This document shows, one piece after another, positions 43,596 through 52,237 of a DNA stretch of 64,000 bases. Source of the stretch: Serratia inhibens (GTDB taxonomy: Bacteria; Pseudomonadota; Gammaproteobacteria; Enterobacterales; Enterobacteriaceae). The notes under the pieces are model-generated. The model had not been told where the DNA came from. It searched no databases and saw only the letters and a program-made list of their open reading frames with translations. Location of the stretch: the NCBI RefSeq assembly GCF_003591175.1, contig NZ_QYYG01000001.1, positions 1,240,001 to 1,304,000 of the forward strand. The letters are read 5' to 3'. How positions within the stretch are numbered: position 1 is the first letter of the stretch; each line of letters starts with the position of its first letter. The translations under genes and the position numbers were made by a program.

Positions 43596-44263
43596 TGCTT
43601 GAGTTCTTGCCGGAAATTATCAAAGGGCTGCACACCAGCCTGACGCTGACCATCACCGCGCTGATTGTGGCGCTGGTGCTGTCGCTGCTGCTGACGGTGA
43701 TCCTGACGCTGAAAACGCCGATCCTGACGCCGCTGGTGAAGATCTATATCACGCTGTTCACCGGCACCCCGCTGCTGGTACAGATATTCCTGATCTACTA
43801 CGGCCCCGGCCAGTTCCCGGCGATCCGCGAGTATCCGTGGCTTTGGGATCTGCTGTCGCAGCCATGGCTGTGCGCGATGATCGCCCTGGCGCTGAACAGC
43901 GCCGCCTACACCACCCAGTTGTTTTACGGTGCAGTGCGGGCGATCCCGGCCGGTCAATGGCAATCCTGCGAAGCGCTGGGCATGTCACGCTCACAGTCGC
44001 TGCGCATTCTGCTGCCTTTCGCCTTCAAGCGCGCGCTGTCGTCCTACTCCAACGAAGTGGTGCTGGTGTTCAAAAGTACCTCGCTGGCTTATACCATCAC
44101 CCTGATGGAAGTGATGGGCTATAGCCAACTGATGTATGGCCGCACCTATGACGTGATGGTATTTGGTGCCGCCGGGCTGGTGTATCTGTGCGTCAACGGT
44201 CTGCTGACGTTGCTGATGCGCATCGTCGAGCGGCGTGCGTTGGCGTTCGAACGCCGCAACTGA
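43595..44263 (+). CDS. artM: Arginine ABC transporter permease ArtM
   Basis: Second permease subunit, 222 aa, partner of ArtQ. It shows the corresponding loop AGQWQSCEALGMSRSQSLRI preceded by AAYTTQLFYGAVRAIP, and about five hydrophobic segments. Its ATG overlaps the artQ stop by one base. It ends artPIQM; a strong terminator follows after about 20 bases, and artJ beyond it has a separate control region. Confidence 0.96.
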   Translation: MLEFLPEIIKGLHTSLTLTITALIVALVLSLLLTVILTLKTPILTPLVKIYITLFTGTPLLVQIFLIYYGPGQFPAIREYPWLWDLLSQPWLCAMIALALNSAAYTTQLFYGAVRAIPAGQWQSCEALGMSRSQSLRILLPFAFKRALSSYSNEVVLVFKSTSLAYTITLMEVMGYSQLMYGRTYDVMVFGAAGLVYLCVNGLLTLLMRIVERRALAFERRN

Positions 44264-44281
44264 GTGCTCTGCTCCTCCTTC

Positions 44282-44309
44282 AAGCCCTGCCTTCGCGCAG
44301 GGCTTTTTA
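44282..44309 (+). terminator. artPIQM terminator
   Basis: AAGCCCTGC, loop CTTCGC, GCAGGGCTTTTTA. Confidence 0.88.
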
Positions 44310-44316
44310 TTTCCGC

Positions 44317-44352
44317 TGTAATTTTTAATCATTTATATTGCATATCAATTCA
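44317..44352 (+). promoter_or_regulatory. Candidate tandem ARG boxes upstream of artJ
   Basis: TGTAATTTTTAATCA at 44317-44331 and TGCATATCAATTCA at 44339-44352 resemble the ArgR half-site palindrome. Their centres are about 21 bases apart, the usual spacing of ArgR box pairs. Match judged by eye. Confidence 0.45.
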
Positions 44353-44465
44353 TTAAATGGCAGGGTAAACGCCAGCGACCACCGCATGAACCTTTGGGTT
44401 ATTGTCAGTAAAATCAAGCGGTGGAGAGATAAAAATACGCAGACTTGCAGACAGGAGCTTTACGC

Positions 44466-45200
44466 ATGAAAAAACTATTACTTGCCGCAACGGTGCTGGC
44501 CGGGATCGCCTTCAATGCCGGCGCTGCCGACACCATTCGCTTCGCCGCTTCCGCCACCTACCCGCCGTTTGAATCACTGGATGCCAGCAATAAAATCGTC
44601 GGTTTCGATATCGATCTGGCTAACGCACTGTGCAAACAAATGAAGGCGGAATGCACCTTCACCAACCAGGCGTTCGACAGCCTGATCGCCGCGCTGAAAT
44701 TCAAAAAATACGATGCGGTGATCTCAGGCATGGACATCACGCCGGAGCGCAGCAAGCAGGTCGCCTTCACCCAGCCGTACTACGCCAACTCGGCGATTGT
44801 GATCGCCCAGAAAGGCAAGTTCAGCTCGCTGGCCGATCTGAAAGGCAAGAAGGTGGGTATGGAGAACGGCACCACTCATCAGAAATACATGCAGGACAAG
44901 CACCCGGAGATTAACACCGTCTCTTACGACAGCTATCAGAATGCCATTCTCGAGCTGAAAAATGGCCGTATCGACGGCGTATTCGGCGATACCGCCGTGG
45001 TGAACGAATGGCTGAAGAACAACCCTCAACTGGCGCCGGTAGGCGAGCACGTCACCGACGCGCAGTACTTCGGCACAGGTTTGGGCATTGCAGTACGTCC
45101 AGACAATAAGGCGCTGCTGGCCAAGCTGAACGCCGCACTGGACGCCATCAAAGCCGACGGGACTTACAAGGCCATCAACGACAAGTGGTTCCCGCAGTAA
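44466..45200 (+). CDS. artJ: Arginine ABC transporter substrate-binding protein ArtJ
   Basis: Periplasmic L-arginine-binding protein, 244 aa from ATG 44466 with signal peptide MKKLLLAATVLAGIAFNAGA. The mature sequence parallels ArtI closely (RFAASATYPPFESLDASNKI, ISGMDITPERSKQVAF, VFGDTAVVNEWLK). It is a separate transcription unit after the artPIQM terminator, as in E. coli, probably under ArgR. In E. coli rlmC follows at once; here a toxin-antitoxin pair lies between. Confidence 0.94.
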   Translation: MKKLLLAATVLAGIAFNAGAADTIRFAASATYPPFESLDASNKIVGFDIDLANALCKQMKAECTFTNQAFDSLIAALKFKKYDAVISGMDITPERSKQVAFTQPYYANSAIVIAQKGKFSSLADLKGKKVGMENGTTHQKYMQDKHPEINTVSYDSYQNAILELKNGRIDGVFGDTAVVNEWLKNNPQLAPVGEHVTDAQYFGTGLGIAVRPDNKALLAKLNAALDAIKADGTYKAINDKWFPQ

Positions 45201-45264
45201 GACGACCAGGGCATGGCATATCCTGCCCTGCCTTGTTGCTTTTCAACAATTGCCGCCATTTTAG

Positions 45265-45300
45265 TTTGGTGTTAAATTTGATACTAAATTTAACACCAAA
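45265..45300. promoter_or_regulatory. Perfect inverted-repeat operator of the StbDE-type module
   Basis: TTTGGTGTTAAATTT at 45265-45279 and its exact reverse complement at 45286-45300, with a six-base spacer, end 11 bases before the antitoxin start. Toxin-antitoxin complexes normally autorepress through such palindromes. Confidence 0.75.
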
Positions 45301-45311
45301 GGCAATACCAC

Positions 45312-45563
45312 ATGATCGTTCAGCCTATCCTCGCAAACTCAGCCGTCAGCATCAGTGATTTTAAAAAATCGCCTAACACTGCGCTCAAAGAAGCCAACGG
45401 GCAACCTGTGGCAGTACTTACCAATGGAAAGATCTCCGGCTATTACGTCTCTCCGGAAACGTGGGAAGCAATCTCTGAATACCTGGAAGATATTGAACTC
45501 GCAAAAATAGCCCGCTCACGGATGAGTGGCAAACGTATTAAGGTCAATCTGGATGACTTATAG
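45312..45563 (+). CDS. stbD: Type II antitoxin, StbD/Phd-YefM family
   Basis: Antitoxin of 83 aa. The N-terminal half (SAVSISDFKKSPNTALKEAN, then PVAVLTNGKISGYYVSPETW) is the Phd/YefM DNA-binding fold in its StbD form. The C-terminal part ([20 protein letters not shown]) should wrap the toxin. The toxin gene starts inside its last codons, 11 bases before its stop ends, giving translational coupling. A perfect palindrome lies directly upstream. The symbol refers to the family, not to a proven orthologue. Confidence 0.85.
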   Translation: MIVQPILANSAVSISDFKKSPNTALKEANGQPVAVLTNGKISGYYVSPETWEAISEYLEDIELAKIARSRMSGKRIKVNLDDL

Positions 45564-45837
45564 CCTTGAATTCGAAGAACATGCACTAAAGGAATTTAAG
45601 AAACTGGCCCCGGTACTTCGGGAGCAATTCAAGAAAAAACTGGCAACAGTATTAGAAAATCCATGTATTCCCGCCAATAGACTCTCTGGCCTACCGGATT
45701 GCTATAAAATAAAACTTAAGGCTTCCGGTTACCGTCTGGTCTATCGCGTCATCGACGAGGAGATTGTGGTGCTGGTACTTTCGATAGGTAAGCGTGAGCG
45801 CTCAGAGGCCTATACAGCTGCCAAAAAACGCCTTTAA
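45553..45837 (+). CDS. stbE: Type II toxin, RelE/StbE family
   Basis: Predicted ribosome-dependent mRNA interferase of 94 aa. It starts [20 protein letters not shown] at ATG 45553 and has the RelE fold pattern: a basic helix ([15 protein letters not shown]), then [18 protein letters not shown] and [20 protein letters not shown]. Basic and aromatic residues typical of StbE/RelE active sites (K, R and the terminal Y) are kept, so it looks functional. Its last 4 bases overlap the rlmC stop on the opposite strand. The operon therefore fills the artJ-rlmC gap exactly. Confidence 0.87.
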   Translation: MTYSLEFEEHALKEFKKLAPVLREQFKKKLATVLENPCIPANRLSGLPDCYKIKLKASGYRLVYRVIDEEIVVLVLSIGKRERSEAYTAAKKRL

Positions 45838-46961
45838 TGACGTACCAACAGCGTCAGCACTTCGTAATGGGCGGTATGCGGGAACATATCAAACAGCTGC
45901 ACACGCTCGATGCAATAATCCGGCAGCCCTTCAATGTCTTTCGCCATGCTCTCGGCATTGCAGCTTGAATACAGAATGTAGTCTGGCGCCATCTGGTTCA
46001 GGTAGTCGCACAGCGCCTGGCCGATACCGCGCCGTGGCGGATTGACCAGCACCAACTGCGGCACGCTGCCTTCAGCGGTGGCAAAACGCGTGGAGTCCAG
46101 CGCCTGGAAACTGACGTGCTGCAAACCCAGCGTTTCCGCCGACTGGCGCGCGCAAGCAATGGCTTCGGCGCTGATTTCGATGCCGGTGAGCCGGGTTTCC
46201 GGCTGCGCGCAGTGCAGGCCAAACCCACCCACGCCGCAGAACAGATCCCACATGCTGTCTATACCCAACCCCCGAACCCAGTCGCGCGCGGTAGCGTACA
46301 GTTTGGCCGCCACCTGCGGATTGGTCTGGAAGAAACTTTGCGGGCGGATATACAGCGGCACCTGATTAAACTGCTCTTCCAGCGCCTGCTGCTCGGTCAG
46401 CGGGATCTCGCGCTCCCCTTCCATAATCGCCATATGCACCGGCTGAATATTGGCGGAAATCACCCTGAGCTGCGGCAACTGCTGCTGCAGCCACGGCAAT
46501 GCGGCCCGCAGTTGCGCCAGTTTGCTGTCCGAACGCAGCACAAAGCGCAGCATTACGCCGCCGCTGTGGGTGCTTTCGGTCAACAGCAGGTACTTCAGTT
46601 CGCCGCGCTTGCGCGCCACGTTATACGGCGTCAGGCCGGCGCGGGCGATAAAGCTTTTCAACACCACGAACATGGGTTCAAAACTGGCAGGATACAACGG
46701 GCAAGCACCCAGATCGACTGCCGTACCGTCGCGATGCAGCATGCCCAGCAGCGGGCGCTCTACGCTGCCGCTGACCACCATTTTGGCTTTATTGCGAAAC
46801 GCGCTCTGCTCGCCGGCAAGCGGCTCCAGCCACTGGGCGACATCACGCCCGGCCAGCAGCGACTGCAGGTGATGCTGTTTGTCCGTCAGTTGCTGTGGGT
46901 AAGGTTTTTCCAGCCACTGACAGGAACGGCAGGTTCCCGCCGTATACAAAGCGCAATGCAT
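45834..46961 (-). CDS. rlmC: 23S rRNA (uracil(747)-C(5))-methyltransferase RlmC
   Basis: SAM-dependent methyltransferase that makes m5U747 in 23S rRNA. It is 375 aa, the E. coli length. The N-terminal cysteines at 3, 11 and 14 ([14 protein letters not shown]) plus the one in LGACPLYP are the [4Fe-4S] ligands of the RumA/RumB family. The SAM motif is [13 protein letters not shown], and catalytic motifs include VNPPRRGIG and [14 protein letters not shown] with the nucleophilic cysteine. Its 3' end now abuts the StbDE-type pair instead of artJ. Confidence 0.96.
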   Translation of the reverse strand: MHCALYTAGTCRSCQWLEKPYPQQLTDKQHHLQSLLAGRDVAQWLEPLAGEQSAFRNKAKMVVSGSVERPLLGMLHRDGTAVDLGACPLYPASFEPMFVVLKSFIARAGLTPYNVARKRGELKYLLLTESTHSGGVMLRFVLRSDSKLAQLRAALPWLQQQLPQLRVISANIQPVHMAIMEGEREIPLTEQQALEEQFNQVPLYIRPQSFFQTNPQVAAKLYATARDWVRGLGIDSMWDLFCGVGGFGLHCAQPETRLTGIEISAEAIACARQSAETLGLQHVSFQALDSTRFATAEGSVPQLVLVNPPRRGIGQALCDYLNQMAPDYILYSSCNAESMAKDIEGLPDYCIERVQLFDMFPHTAHYEVLTLLVRH

Positions 46962-47031
46962 AAAGATGACCCTGTGGGTTCGGGGTGAATAATTAAGGGC
47001 GCAGAGTTTATCACTCTACGCCGTTAAAATC

Positions 47032-47511
47032 TCAATGACGCGCGGCGAAATACCGGCGGCTGGTGACGGGAACAAACAGTAACGCCAGGATAACCGCGTC
47101 GGGAATTTTTTGCAGGATCAAGACATGCAGGATCTGGCTGCTGGTTTCCCCTTCAACGGTAAAAACCTCCGGCAGAAAGTTACCGATGGTCGCCAACAGC
47201 AAATAACCGACTACCAAACACTGGCATATCACGTAGCACCAGCGCCCCCAATTGTGACCGCGCATCACCGCAAAGCCGCAGCTGATTTGCAGGCACAGCA
47301 ACAGCAGGCCGGCCAGAAAAATAAACGTGGAATCCCAGGCCTGGGCGCTGGTATTGACAAATTCCTGAGTGCCGTCGACACCCAGTTCCCCCAACAGCAA
47401 CAACACGCTGATGCATTTGATAGCCACCATTGCCGTCCCGGCCACCATCACCGCTACCGGCGCATCTGAAGTCGATCTCATTCCCTGCCTGCTGTTCAGC
47501 ATGTCTGACAT
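47032..47511 (-). CDS. ybjO: Inner membrane protein YbjO (DUF2593)
   Basis: Membrane protein of about 159 aa (E. coli YbjO 162) with about four hydrophobic segments. The C-terminal end LHVLILQKIPDAVILALLFV then PVTSRRYFA closely parallels the E. coli protein, and ISCGFAVMRGHNWGRWCYVI matches its central part. The start is uncertain: ATGs at 47529, 47511 and 47481 are all in frame, and the last has AGGCAGGGA before it. The function is unknown. It lies between rlmC and potI as in E. coli. Confidence 0.85.
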   Translation of the reverse strand: MSDMLNSRQGMRSTSDAPVAVMVAGTAMVAIKCISVLLLLGELGVDGTQEFVNTSAQAWDSTFIFLAGLLLLCLQISCGFAVMRGHNWGRWCYVICQCLVVGYLLLATIGNFLPEVFTVEGETSSQILHVLILQKIPDAVILALLFVPVTSRRYFAARH

Positions 47512-47531
47512 ATCCGTGTATACAACCAAAC

Positions 47532-47549
47532 GCCGCCTATTCAGGCGGC
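47532..47549 (-). terminator. Candidate potFGHI terminator
   Basis: GCCGCC, a six-base loop, GGCGGC about 65 bases after the potI stop. The T run on the minus strand is poor (GTTTGG). Confidence 0.45.
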
Positions 47550-47613
47550 ATATATAAAGTCAGGTAATCAATTGCAATACCAATAATTGCAAAAATAGCA
47601 GGTTTGAACCGAA

Positions 47614-48459
47614 TCAGCTACGGGCGGCCTTTTGTAATTCGCGCGATCGCTGTTTTTCCGAGCGCGCCATAAACCACCAGGCAATCAAACCGATAATCCC
47701 CACCACCAGCAGAATCAAACTCGCCAGGGCGTTGATTTCCGGATTCACCCCCATGCGCACGCTGGAGAACACCAACATCGGCAAGGTGGTGGCGCCAGGC
47801 CCGGCGACGAAGCTGGCAATAACCAGATCATCCAGCGACAGAGTGAACGCCAGCATCCAGCCGGCAACCAGCGCCGGGGCAATCATCGGCAGCGTGATCA
47901 CGAAGAACACTTTCAGCGGCGTCGCGCCCAGATCCATCGCCGCCTCTTCGATCGAGCGGTCCAGCTCACGCAGGCGCGAACTGATCACCACCGAGACATA
48001 GGCGGTACAGAAGGTGACGTGCGCCAACCAGATGGTGAACATCCCGCGCTCCGACGGCCAGCCAAACGCGTGCCCCATCGCCACAAACAGCAGCAGCAGC
48101 GACAGGCCGGTGATCACGTCCGGCATGACCAGCGGCGCAGTCAGCATAAAGGCAAACCCCGTTGACCCGCGGAAACGGCCAAAACGCACCATCACCACGG
48201 CGGCAATCGCCCCCAGCACCACCGCGGCGGTCGCCGAAGCGGCCGCTATCGTCAGGCTCAGTCCAACGGCGCTGATCATCGCCGAATCATGGAACAGCTC
48301 CGAATACCAGCGCGTCGACCAACCGGCCCATACCGTCACCAGCTTGGAACTGTTGAACGAGTAAATGACCAGCATCAGCATCGGCGCATACAGGAAGGTG
48401 AAACCTATCACCAGAATGGCGATACGCCACGGTGAACGCACTACCGGCAAGTTGTTCAT
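47614..48459 (-). CDS. potI: Putrescine ABC transporter permease PotI
   Basis: Inner-membrane permease of the putrescine-specific PotFGHI importer, 281 aa (E. coli 281), with six predicted helices. The EAA loop that contacts PotG reads EEAAMDLGATPLKVFFVITL. The segment FTLSLDDLVIASFVAGPGAT is characteristic of PotC/PotI proteins. Its ATG overlaps the potH stop by four bases (ATGA), so the two permeases are coupled. Confidence 0.96.
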   Translation of the reverse strand: MNNLPVVRSPWRIAILVIGFTFLYAPMLMLVIYSFNSSKLVTVWAGWSTRWYSELFHDSAMISAVGLSLTIAAASATAAVVLGAIAAVVMVRFGRFRGSTGFAFMLTAPLVMPDVITGLSLLLLFVAMGHAFGWPSERGMFTIWLAHVTFCTAYVSVVISSRLRELDRSIEEAAMDLGATPLKVFFVITLPMIAPALVAGWMLAFTLSLDDLVIASFVAGPGATTLPMLVFSSVRMGVNPEINALASLILLVVGIIGLIAWWFMARSEKQRSRELQKAARS

Positions 48460-49421
48460 CCCTGCCCCCCCATTTCCTTGTTCTGGTGCTTGTGGAACCA
48501 GAGAATAGGTACGATCAGCAACAACAGCATGACGGTGGCAACCGACGAGGCCACCGGCCAGTCGCGGTTATTGAAGAACTCTTGCCACAGTACGCGGCCG
48601 ATCATGATGCTGTCCGGCCCGCCCAGCAGTTCCGGGATCACAAACTCGCCCACCGCCGGGATAAACACCAGCATCGAGCCGGCGATAATGCCACCGCGGG
48701 TCAGCGGCACGATCACGCTAAAGAAGGTTTTCAACGGTTTGGCACCCAGGTCCAGCGAAGCCTCAACCAACGAGTAATCCAGCCGCGTCAGCGCGGTATA
48801 AATGGGCAATACCATAAACGGCAGGTAGGAATACACCACGCCGATATACACCGCCAGATTGGTATGCAGGATCACCAAGGGTTGGTCGATAACCCCCAAC
48901 CACAGCAGGAAGTTATTGAGGATACCGTTGTTTTTCAGGATCCCCATCCAGGCGTAAACGCGGATCAGGAACGAGGTCCACGACGGCAGGATCACCAACA
49001 GCAGCAAAATATTGCGGGTTGAAGACTTGCTGTGCGCCACCGCCCACGCCAGCGGGTAGCCGATGATCAGGCAGCAAATCGTCGATACCGCCGCCACCTG
49101 CAACGATTGCAGATAGGCATCCAGATACAGCGGATCGTCGGTCAATTGCAGGTAGTTGGCAAAGTTGAGCGCGATATCCAGCTTGCCTTCCGCCCAGCTC
49201 ATCAGATCGGTATAAGGCGGAACGGCCAGCGCCAGCTCCGACAGGCTGATCTTGAACACAATCAAGAACGGCAGCAGGAACAGCAGCGTAAGCCACAGCA
49301 GCGGCACTGCGATCACCAGTTTGCGGCCGTGGGCCATTTGCAGGCGCTGGAAAAACGCTTTGAGCGGGCCGGGGCCGTTAGCCGGCGGTTCCGGCGGCGT
49401 GCGTTCAGAAAGCATTGTCAT
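48456..49421 (-). CDS. potH: Putrescine ABC transporter permease PotH
   Basis: Permease partner of PotI, 321 aa (E. coli 317). After a cytoplasmic N-terminal tail with the proline-rich start MTMLSERTPPEPPANGPGPL it has six hydrophobic segments. The EAA loop is VEASLDLGAKPLKTFFSVIV. It is third in potFGHI, starting 24 bases after the potG stop. Confidence 0.96.
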   Translation of the reverse strand: MTMLSERTPPEPPANGPGPLKAFFQRLQMAHGRKLVIAVPLLWLTLLFLLPFLIVFKISLSELALAVPPYTDLMSWAEGKLDIALNFANYLQLTDDPLYLDAYLQSLQVAAVSTICCLIIGYPLAWAVAHSKSSTRNILLLLVILPSWTSFLIRVYAWMGILKNNGILNNFLLWLGVIDQPLVILHTNLAVYIGVVYSYLPFMVLPIYTALTRLDYSLVEASLDLGAKPLKTFFSVIVPLTRGGIIAGSMLVFIPAVGEFVIPELLGGPDSIMIGRVLWQEFFNNRDWPVASSVATVMLLLLIVPILWFHKHQNKEMGGQG

Positions 49422-49445
49422 AACAATTACTCCTCACCTTCTCAA

Positions 49446-50579
49446 CTACACCGTCAACACTACGCAGCTGTCGGCTTCCCAACACAGACGCACTTCATCG
49501 CCCCAGGTCGGCATCCCTTTGCGGAAACGGTGGCCGTTCTGCAACTGGGCGCTGAGCATCTGGCCGCTGAGCAGCTTCACGTGGTAGATCGACAGATCGC
49601 CAAGGTAAGCGATATGCACCACTTCCCCCACCGCAAAGTTGCAGCCGTCTTGCGGCACCTCTTCGCACAGCATGATTTTTTCCGGTCGCAGCGCAACCTG
49701 GATCGGCACGCCGTCCACCACCGACGAATCAGGATCCACTTTCAGCGCATGACGCAGGCCGGGGCTTTGCAGGATCAGCGCATCGTCATGACGCTCCTGC
49801 AGCACGCAGTCAAAGACGTTGACCGAGCCGATAAATTCGGCGCTGAAGCGGCTGTTCGGATGCTCGTAGATCTCTTCCGGCTCACCGATTTGCACAAACT
49901 TGCCGCGGTTCATGATGGCGATGCGCCCCGCCATGGTCATCGCTTCTTCCTGATCGTGGGTGACCATTACGCAGGTCACGCCTACGCGCTCAAGAATATC
50001 CGTCACTTCAAGCTGCATGCGGTCACGCAGTTTTTTATCCAGCGCGCCCATAGGTTCATCCAGCAGCAACAGCTTCGGCCGCTTGGCCAGGCTGCGTGCC
50101 AGCGCCACACGCTGGCGCTGGCCGCCGGAGAGCTGGTGCGGCTTGCGTTTGGCGAACTCTTGCATGTGCACCAGCGACAGCATCTCCGCCACCCGCTCGG
50201 CGATTTCCGCACGCGGCATTTTGTCCTGCTTCAGGCCGAAAGCGATGTTCTGCTCAACCGTCATGTGCGGGAACAACGCGTAAGACTGGAACATCATATT
50301 GATTGGCCGCTGGTAGGGCGGCACGTGCGACATGTCCTGCCCGTCGAGCATAATCTGCCCTTCCGTTGGCTGTTCAAAACCGGCCAGCATGCGCAATAAC
50401 GTAGACTTGCCACAGCCGGACGGCCCCAGTAGCGCAAAGATTTCGCCCTTGTAGATGGTCAGGCTGACGTCTTCGACCGCATTTTGTCCATCAAAGGTTT
50501 TAGTGAGGTTACGGATTTCCAGCAGAGGGGTAAAAACCTTCTGCGACTTGGCTTGAGGACGAGGAATGGCGTCGTTCAA
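49446..50579 (-). CDS. potG: Putrescine ABC transporter ATP-binding protein PotG
   Basis: ATPase of the putrescine importer. I place the start at TTG 50579 (family N-terminus MNDAIPRPQAKSQ), giving 377 aa as in E. coli; GGAGAG lies 8 bases upstream. The longer open frame up to 50645 encodes residues unlike the family and crosses the potF-potG hairpin. Walker A GPSGCGKSTLLRMLAGFEQP, signature LSGGQRQRVALARSLA, Walker B LLLLDEPMGALDKK and the C-terminal TOBE region (VALRPEKIMLCEE) are present. Confidence 0.94.
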   Translation of the reverse strand: MNDAIPRPQAKSQKVFTPLLEIRNLTKTFDGQNAVEDVSLTIYKGEIFALLGPSGCGKSTLLRMLAGFEQPTEGQIMLDGQDMSHVPPYQRPINMMFQSYALFPHMTVEQNIAFGLKQDKMPRAEIAERVAEMLSLVHMQEFAKRKPHQLSGGQRQRVALARSLAKRPKLLLLDEPMGALDKKLRDRMQLEVTDILERVGVTCVMVTHDQEEAMTMAGRIAIMNRGKFVQIGEPEEIYEHPNSRFSAEFIGSVNVFDCVLQERHDDALILQSPGLRHALKVDPDSSVVDGVPIQVALRPEKIMLCEEVPQDGCNFAVGEVVHIAYLGDLSIYHVKLLSGQMLSAQLQNGHRFRKGMPTWGDEVRLCWEADSCVVLTV

Positions 50580-50646
50580 TCGGGGTGCTCTCCGGTGTAA
50601 AGCAGTGCAAAAAACCACGGCGATTGCCATGGCCCAAAATGGCAAC

Positions 50647-50713
50647 GCAGGCGGGGAGCACCCGCCTGCTGATCAGAACACGACTGAAAACCGGGCTCGG
50701 TTGGCTGAGCCCT
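50647..50713 (-). other. Two intercistronic hairpins between potF and potG
   Basis: GCAGGCGGG/CCCGCCTGC at 50647-50669 is a perfect 9-bp stem with a five-base loop. GGGCTC/GAGCCC at 50693-50712 forms a second stem just past the potF stop. Such structures after a binding-protein gene often stabilise its mRNA or attenuate downstream genes, which would keep PotF in excess. Confidence 0.6.
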
Positions 50714-50719
50714 TACGTA

Positions 50720-51829
50720 TTACTTCCCGCTTTTAACTTTAGTCCAGGCACGGGTAATGACACGGTCCAGCTTCGGCGATTGCACATTCAGCGTGAACAG
50801 CTTGGCGCGCAGATCGACCGGTGGATACACGTTCGGATTATTGCGTATATCGGCGTTCACCAGCGGCGTGGAATCCTTCACCGCGTTGGCGTAATACACG
50901 AAGTTGCTGATGCCCGCCATCACGTCAGGCTTCAGCAGGAAGTTCAGGAACTGGTAAGCAGCGTCCTTGTTTTTGGCATCCGCCGGCATGGCGAACATGT
51001 CAAAATAGGTCAGCGCCCCTTCTTTCGGGATGGTATAAGCCACGTTCACGCCATTCTTCGCTTCTTTGGCGCGGTTAGCTGCCTGCATCACGTCACCGGA
51101 CCAGCCGATCGCCACGCAGATGTCGCCGTTCGCCAGATCGTTGATGTACTGGGAAGAGTGGAAGTAACGGATGTTCGGCCGCAGCTTGAGCAGCAAATCG
51201 TTCGCCGCGCCGGTGTAATCCGCCGCGTTGGTGCTGTTGGGATCTTTACCCAGATAATGCAGCACGGTCGCGTAGATTTCGCTAGGCGCATCCAGGAAGG
51301 AAACACCGCAGCTTTTCAGTTTTTCAAGGTTTTCCGGTTTGAGGATCAGATCCCAGCTGTCGACCGGCGCGTCTTTGCCCAGCACCGCTTTCACCTTGTC
51401 GACGTTATAGCCGATGCCGGTGGTCACCATCAGGTAAGGAATGCCGTACTTGTTGTCCTTGTCGTTATGCGCCACCAGTTGCAGCATCTCGGGATCAAGG
51501 TTTTTGTAATTCGGCATTTTGCTCTTGTCGAGCGGCTCGAAGATACCGGCCTTCGACTGGCGCTCAAGGAAGTTGGACGAAGGTACCACCAGGTCATAAC
51601 CGGTGCTGCCCGCCATCAATTTGCCTTCCAGCACTTCGTTGGAGTCAAAGACGTCGTACACCACTTTGATGCCGGTTTCTTTCTGGAATTTAGCTAAGGT
51701 GTCCGGCGCAATATAGTCGGACCAGTTATAGACGTGCAGCGTTTTTTCATCGGCTGACGCTGTGACGGACGCGGCCATCAGCAGGCCGGCAACAACACCC
51801 GATAACCACTTTTTACGTTGGGTGACCAT
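50720..51829 (-). CDS. potF: Putrescine-binding periplasmic protein PotF
   Basis: Periplasmic putrescine receptor of the PotFGHI system, 369 aa from ATG 51829 (E. coli 370). The signal peptide is MVTQRKKWLSGVVAGLLMAA and onward to TASA. The mature start DEKTLHVYNWSDYIAPDTLA and the ligand-pocket segments FDSNEVLEGKLMAG, SWDLILKPENLEKL and RYFHSSQYINDLANGDICVA match the family. The open frame continues upstream to 52027 without family similarity. It is the first gene of the operon; two palindromes occur in its upstream region. Confidence 0.96.
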   Translation of the reverse strand: MVTQRKKWLSGVVAGLLMAASVTASADEKTLHVYNWSDYIAPDTLAKFQKETGIKVVYDVFDSNEVLEGKLMAGSTGYDLVVPSSNFLERQSKAGIFEPLDKSKMPNYKNLDPEMLQLVAHNDKDNKYGIPYLMVTTGIGYNVDKVKAVLGKDAPVDSWDLILKPENLEKLKSCGVSFLDAPSEIYATVLHYLGKDPNSTNAADYTGAANDLLLKLRPNIRYFHSSQYINDLANGDICVAIGWSGDVMQAANRAKEAKNGVNVAYTIPKEGALTYFDMFAMPADAKNKDAAYQFLNFLLKPDVMAGISNFVYYANAVKDSTPLVNADIRNNPNVYPPVDLRAKLFTLNVQSPKLDRVITRAWTKVKSGK

Positions 51830-52237
51830 CCGTAACTTCCTCCAAAACAGGGGTGAATCATAGAATTGAACTTGTATCCCGAAATGATACAAAACCTTTC
51901 CTGATCGAGCGCAATCGTTGCAACCGCGAATTGAATGGCTATGCATTTGATTGCATAAGCCTTTTTCAGCTGTCCAGCCCGCGTGGTTACAAGGGGAATC
52001 GCAAGCCCTTAGCAGAATCAGCAGCATAACCGGTGTTGCCGGAACGCACCAGCCTTCAGGGCTAAAAACGCCTTTTATCGATTTTTTATGCAGTTTCTCT
52101 CTATGTGATACGCCATTAATGGCATAAACGGCGAGAAATATCTGGCAACAGAGGGTAAAACGCAGAATATATTATTGCGGAAGGAAATAAGGGCAGCATG
52201 CCGCCGGAGGTACGGCATGCATCAGCTACAGCGGGGA
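51830..52237. other. Upstream control region of potFGHI
   Basis: About 408 bases without a gene. TTGTATC at 51872-51878 and GATACAA at 51886-51892 form a perfect inverted repeat with a seven-base spacer, about 43 bases upstream of the potF start. A second one, TATGCA/TGCATA, lies at 51940-51957. A candidate -10 (TATGAT on the minus strand) lies just downstream of the first. These look like regulator sites. No clear sigma-54 promoter (TGGCAC-N5-TTGC) was seen. Confidence 0.5.

Noticed and set aside
51830-52237. Sigma-54 promoter for potFGHI
   Set aside because: No TGGCAC-N5-TTGC-like sequence was found on the minus strand in this interval.
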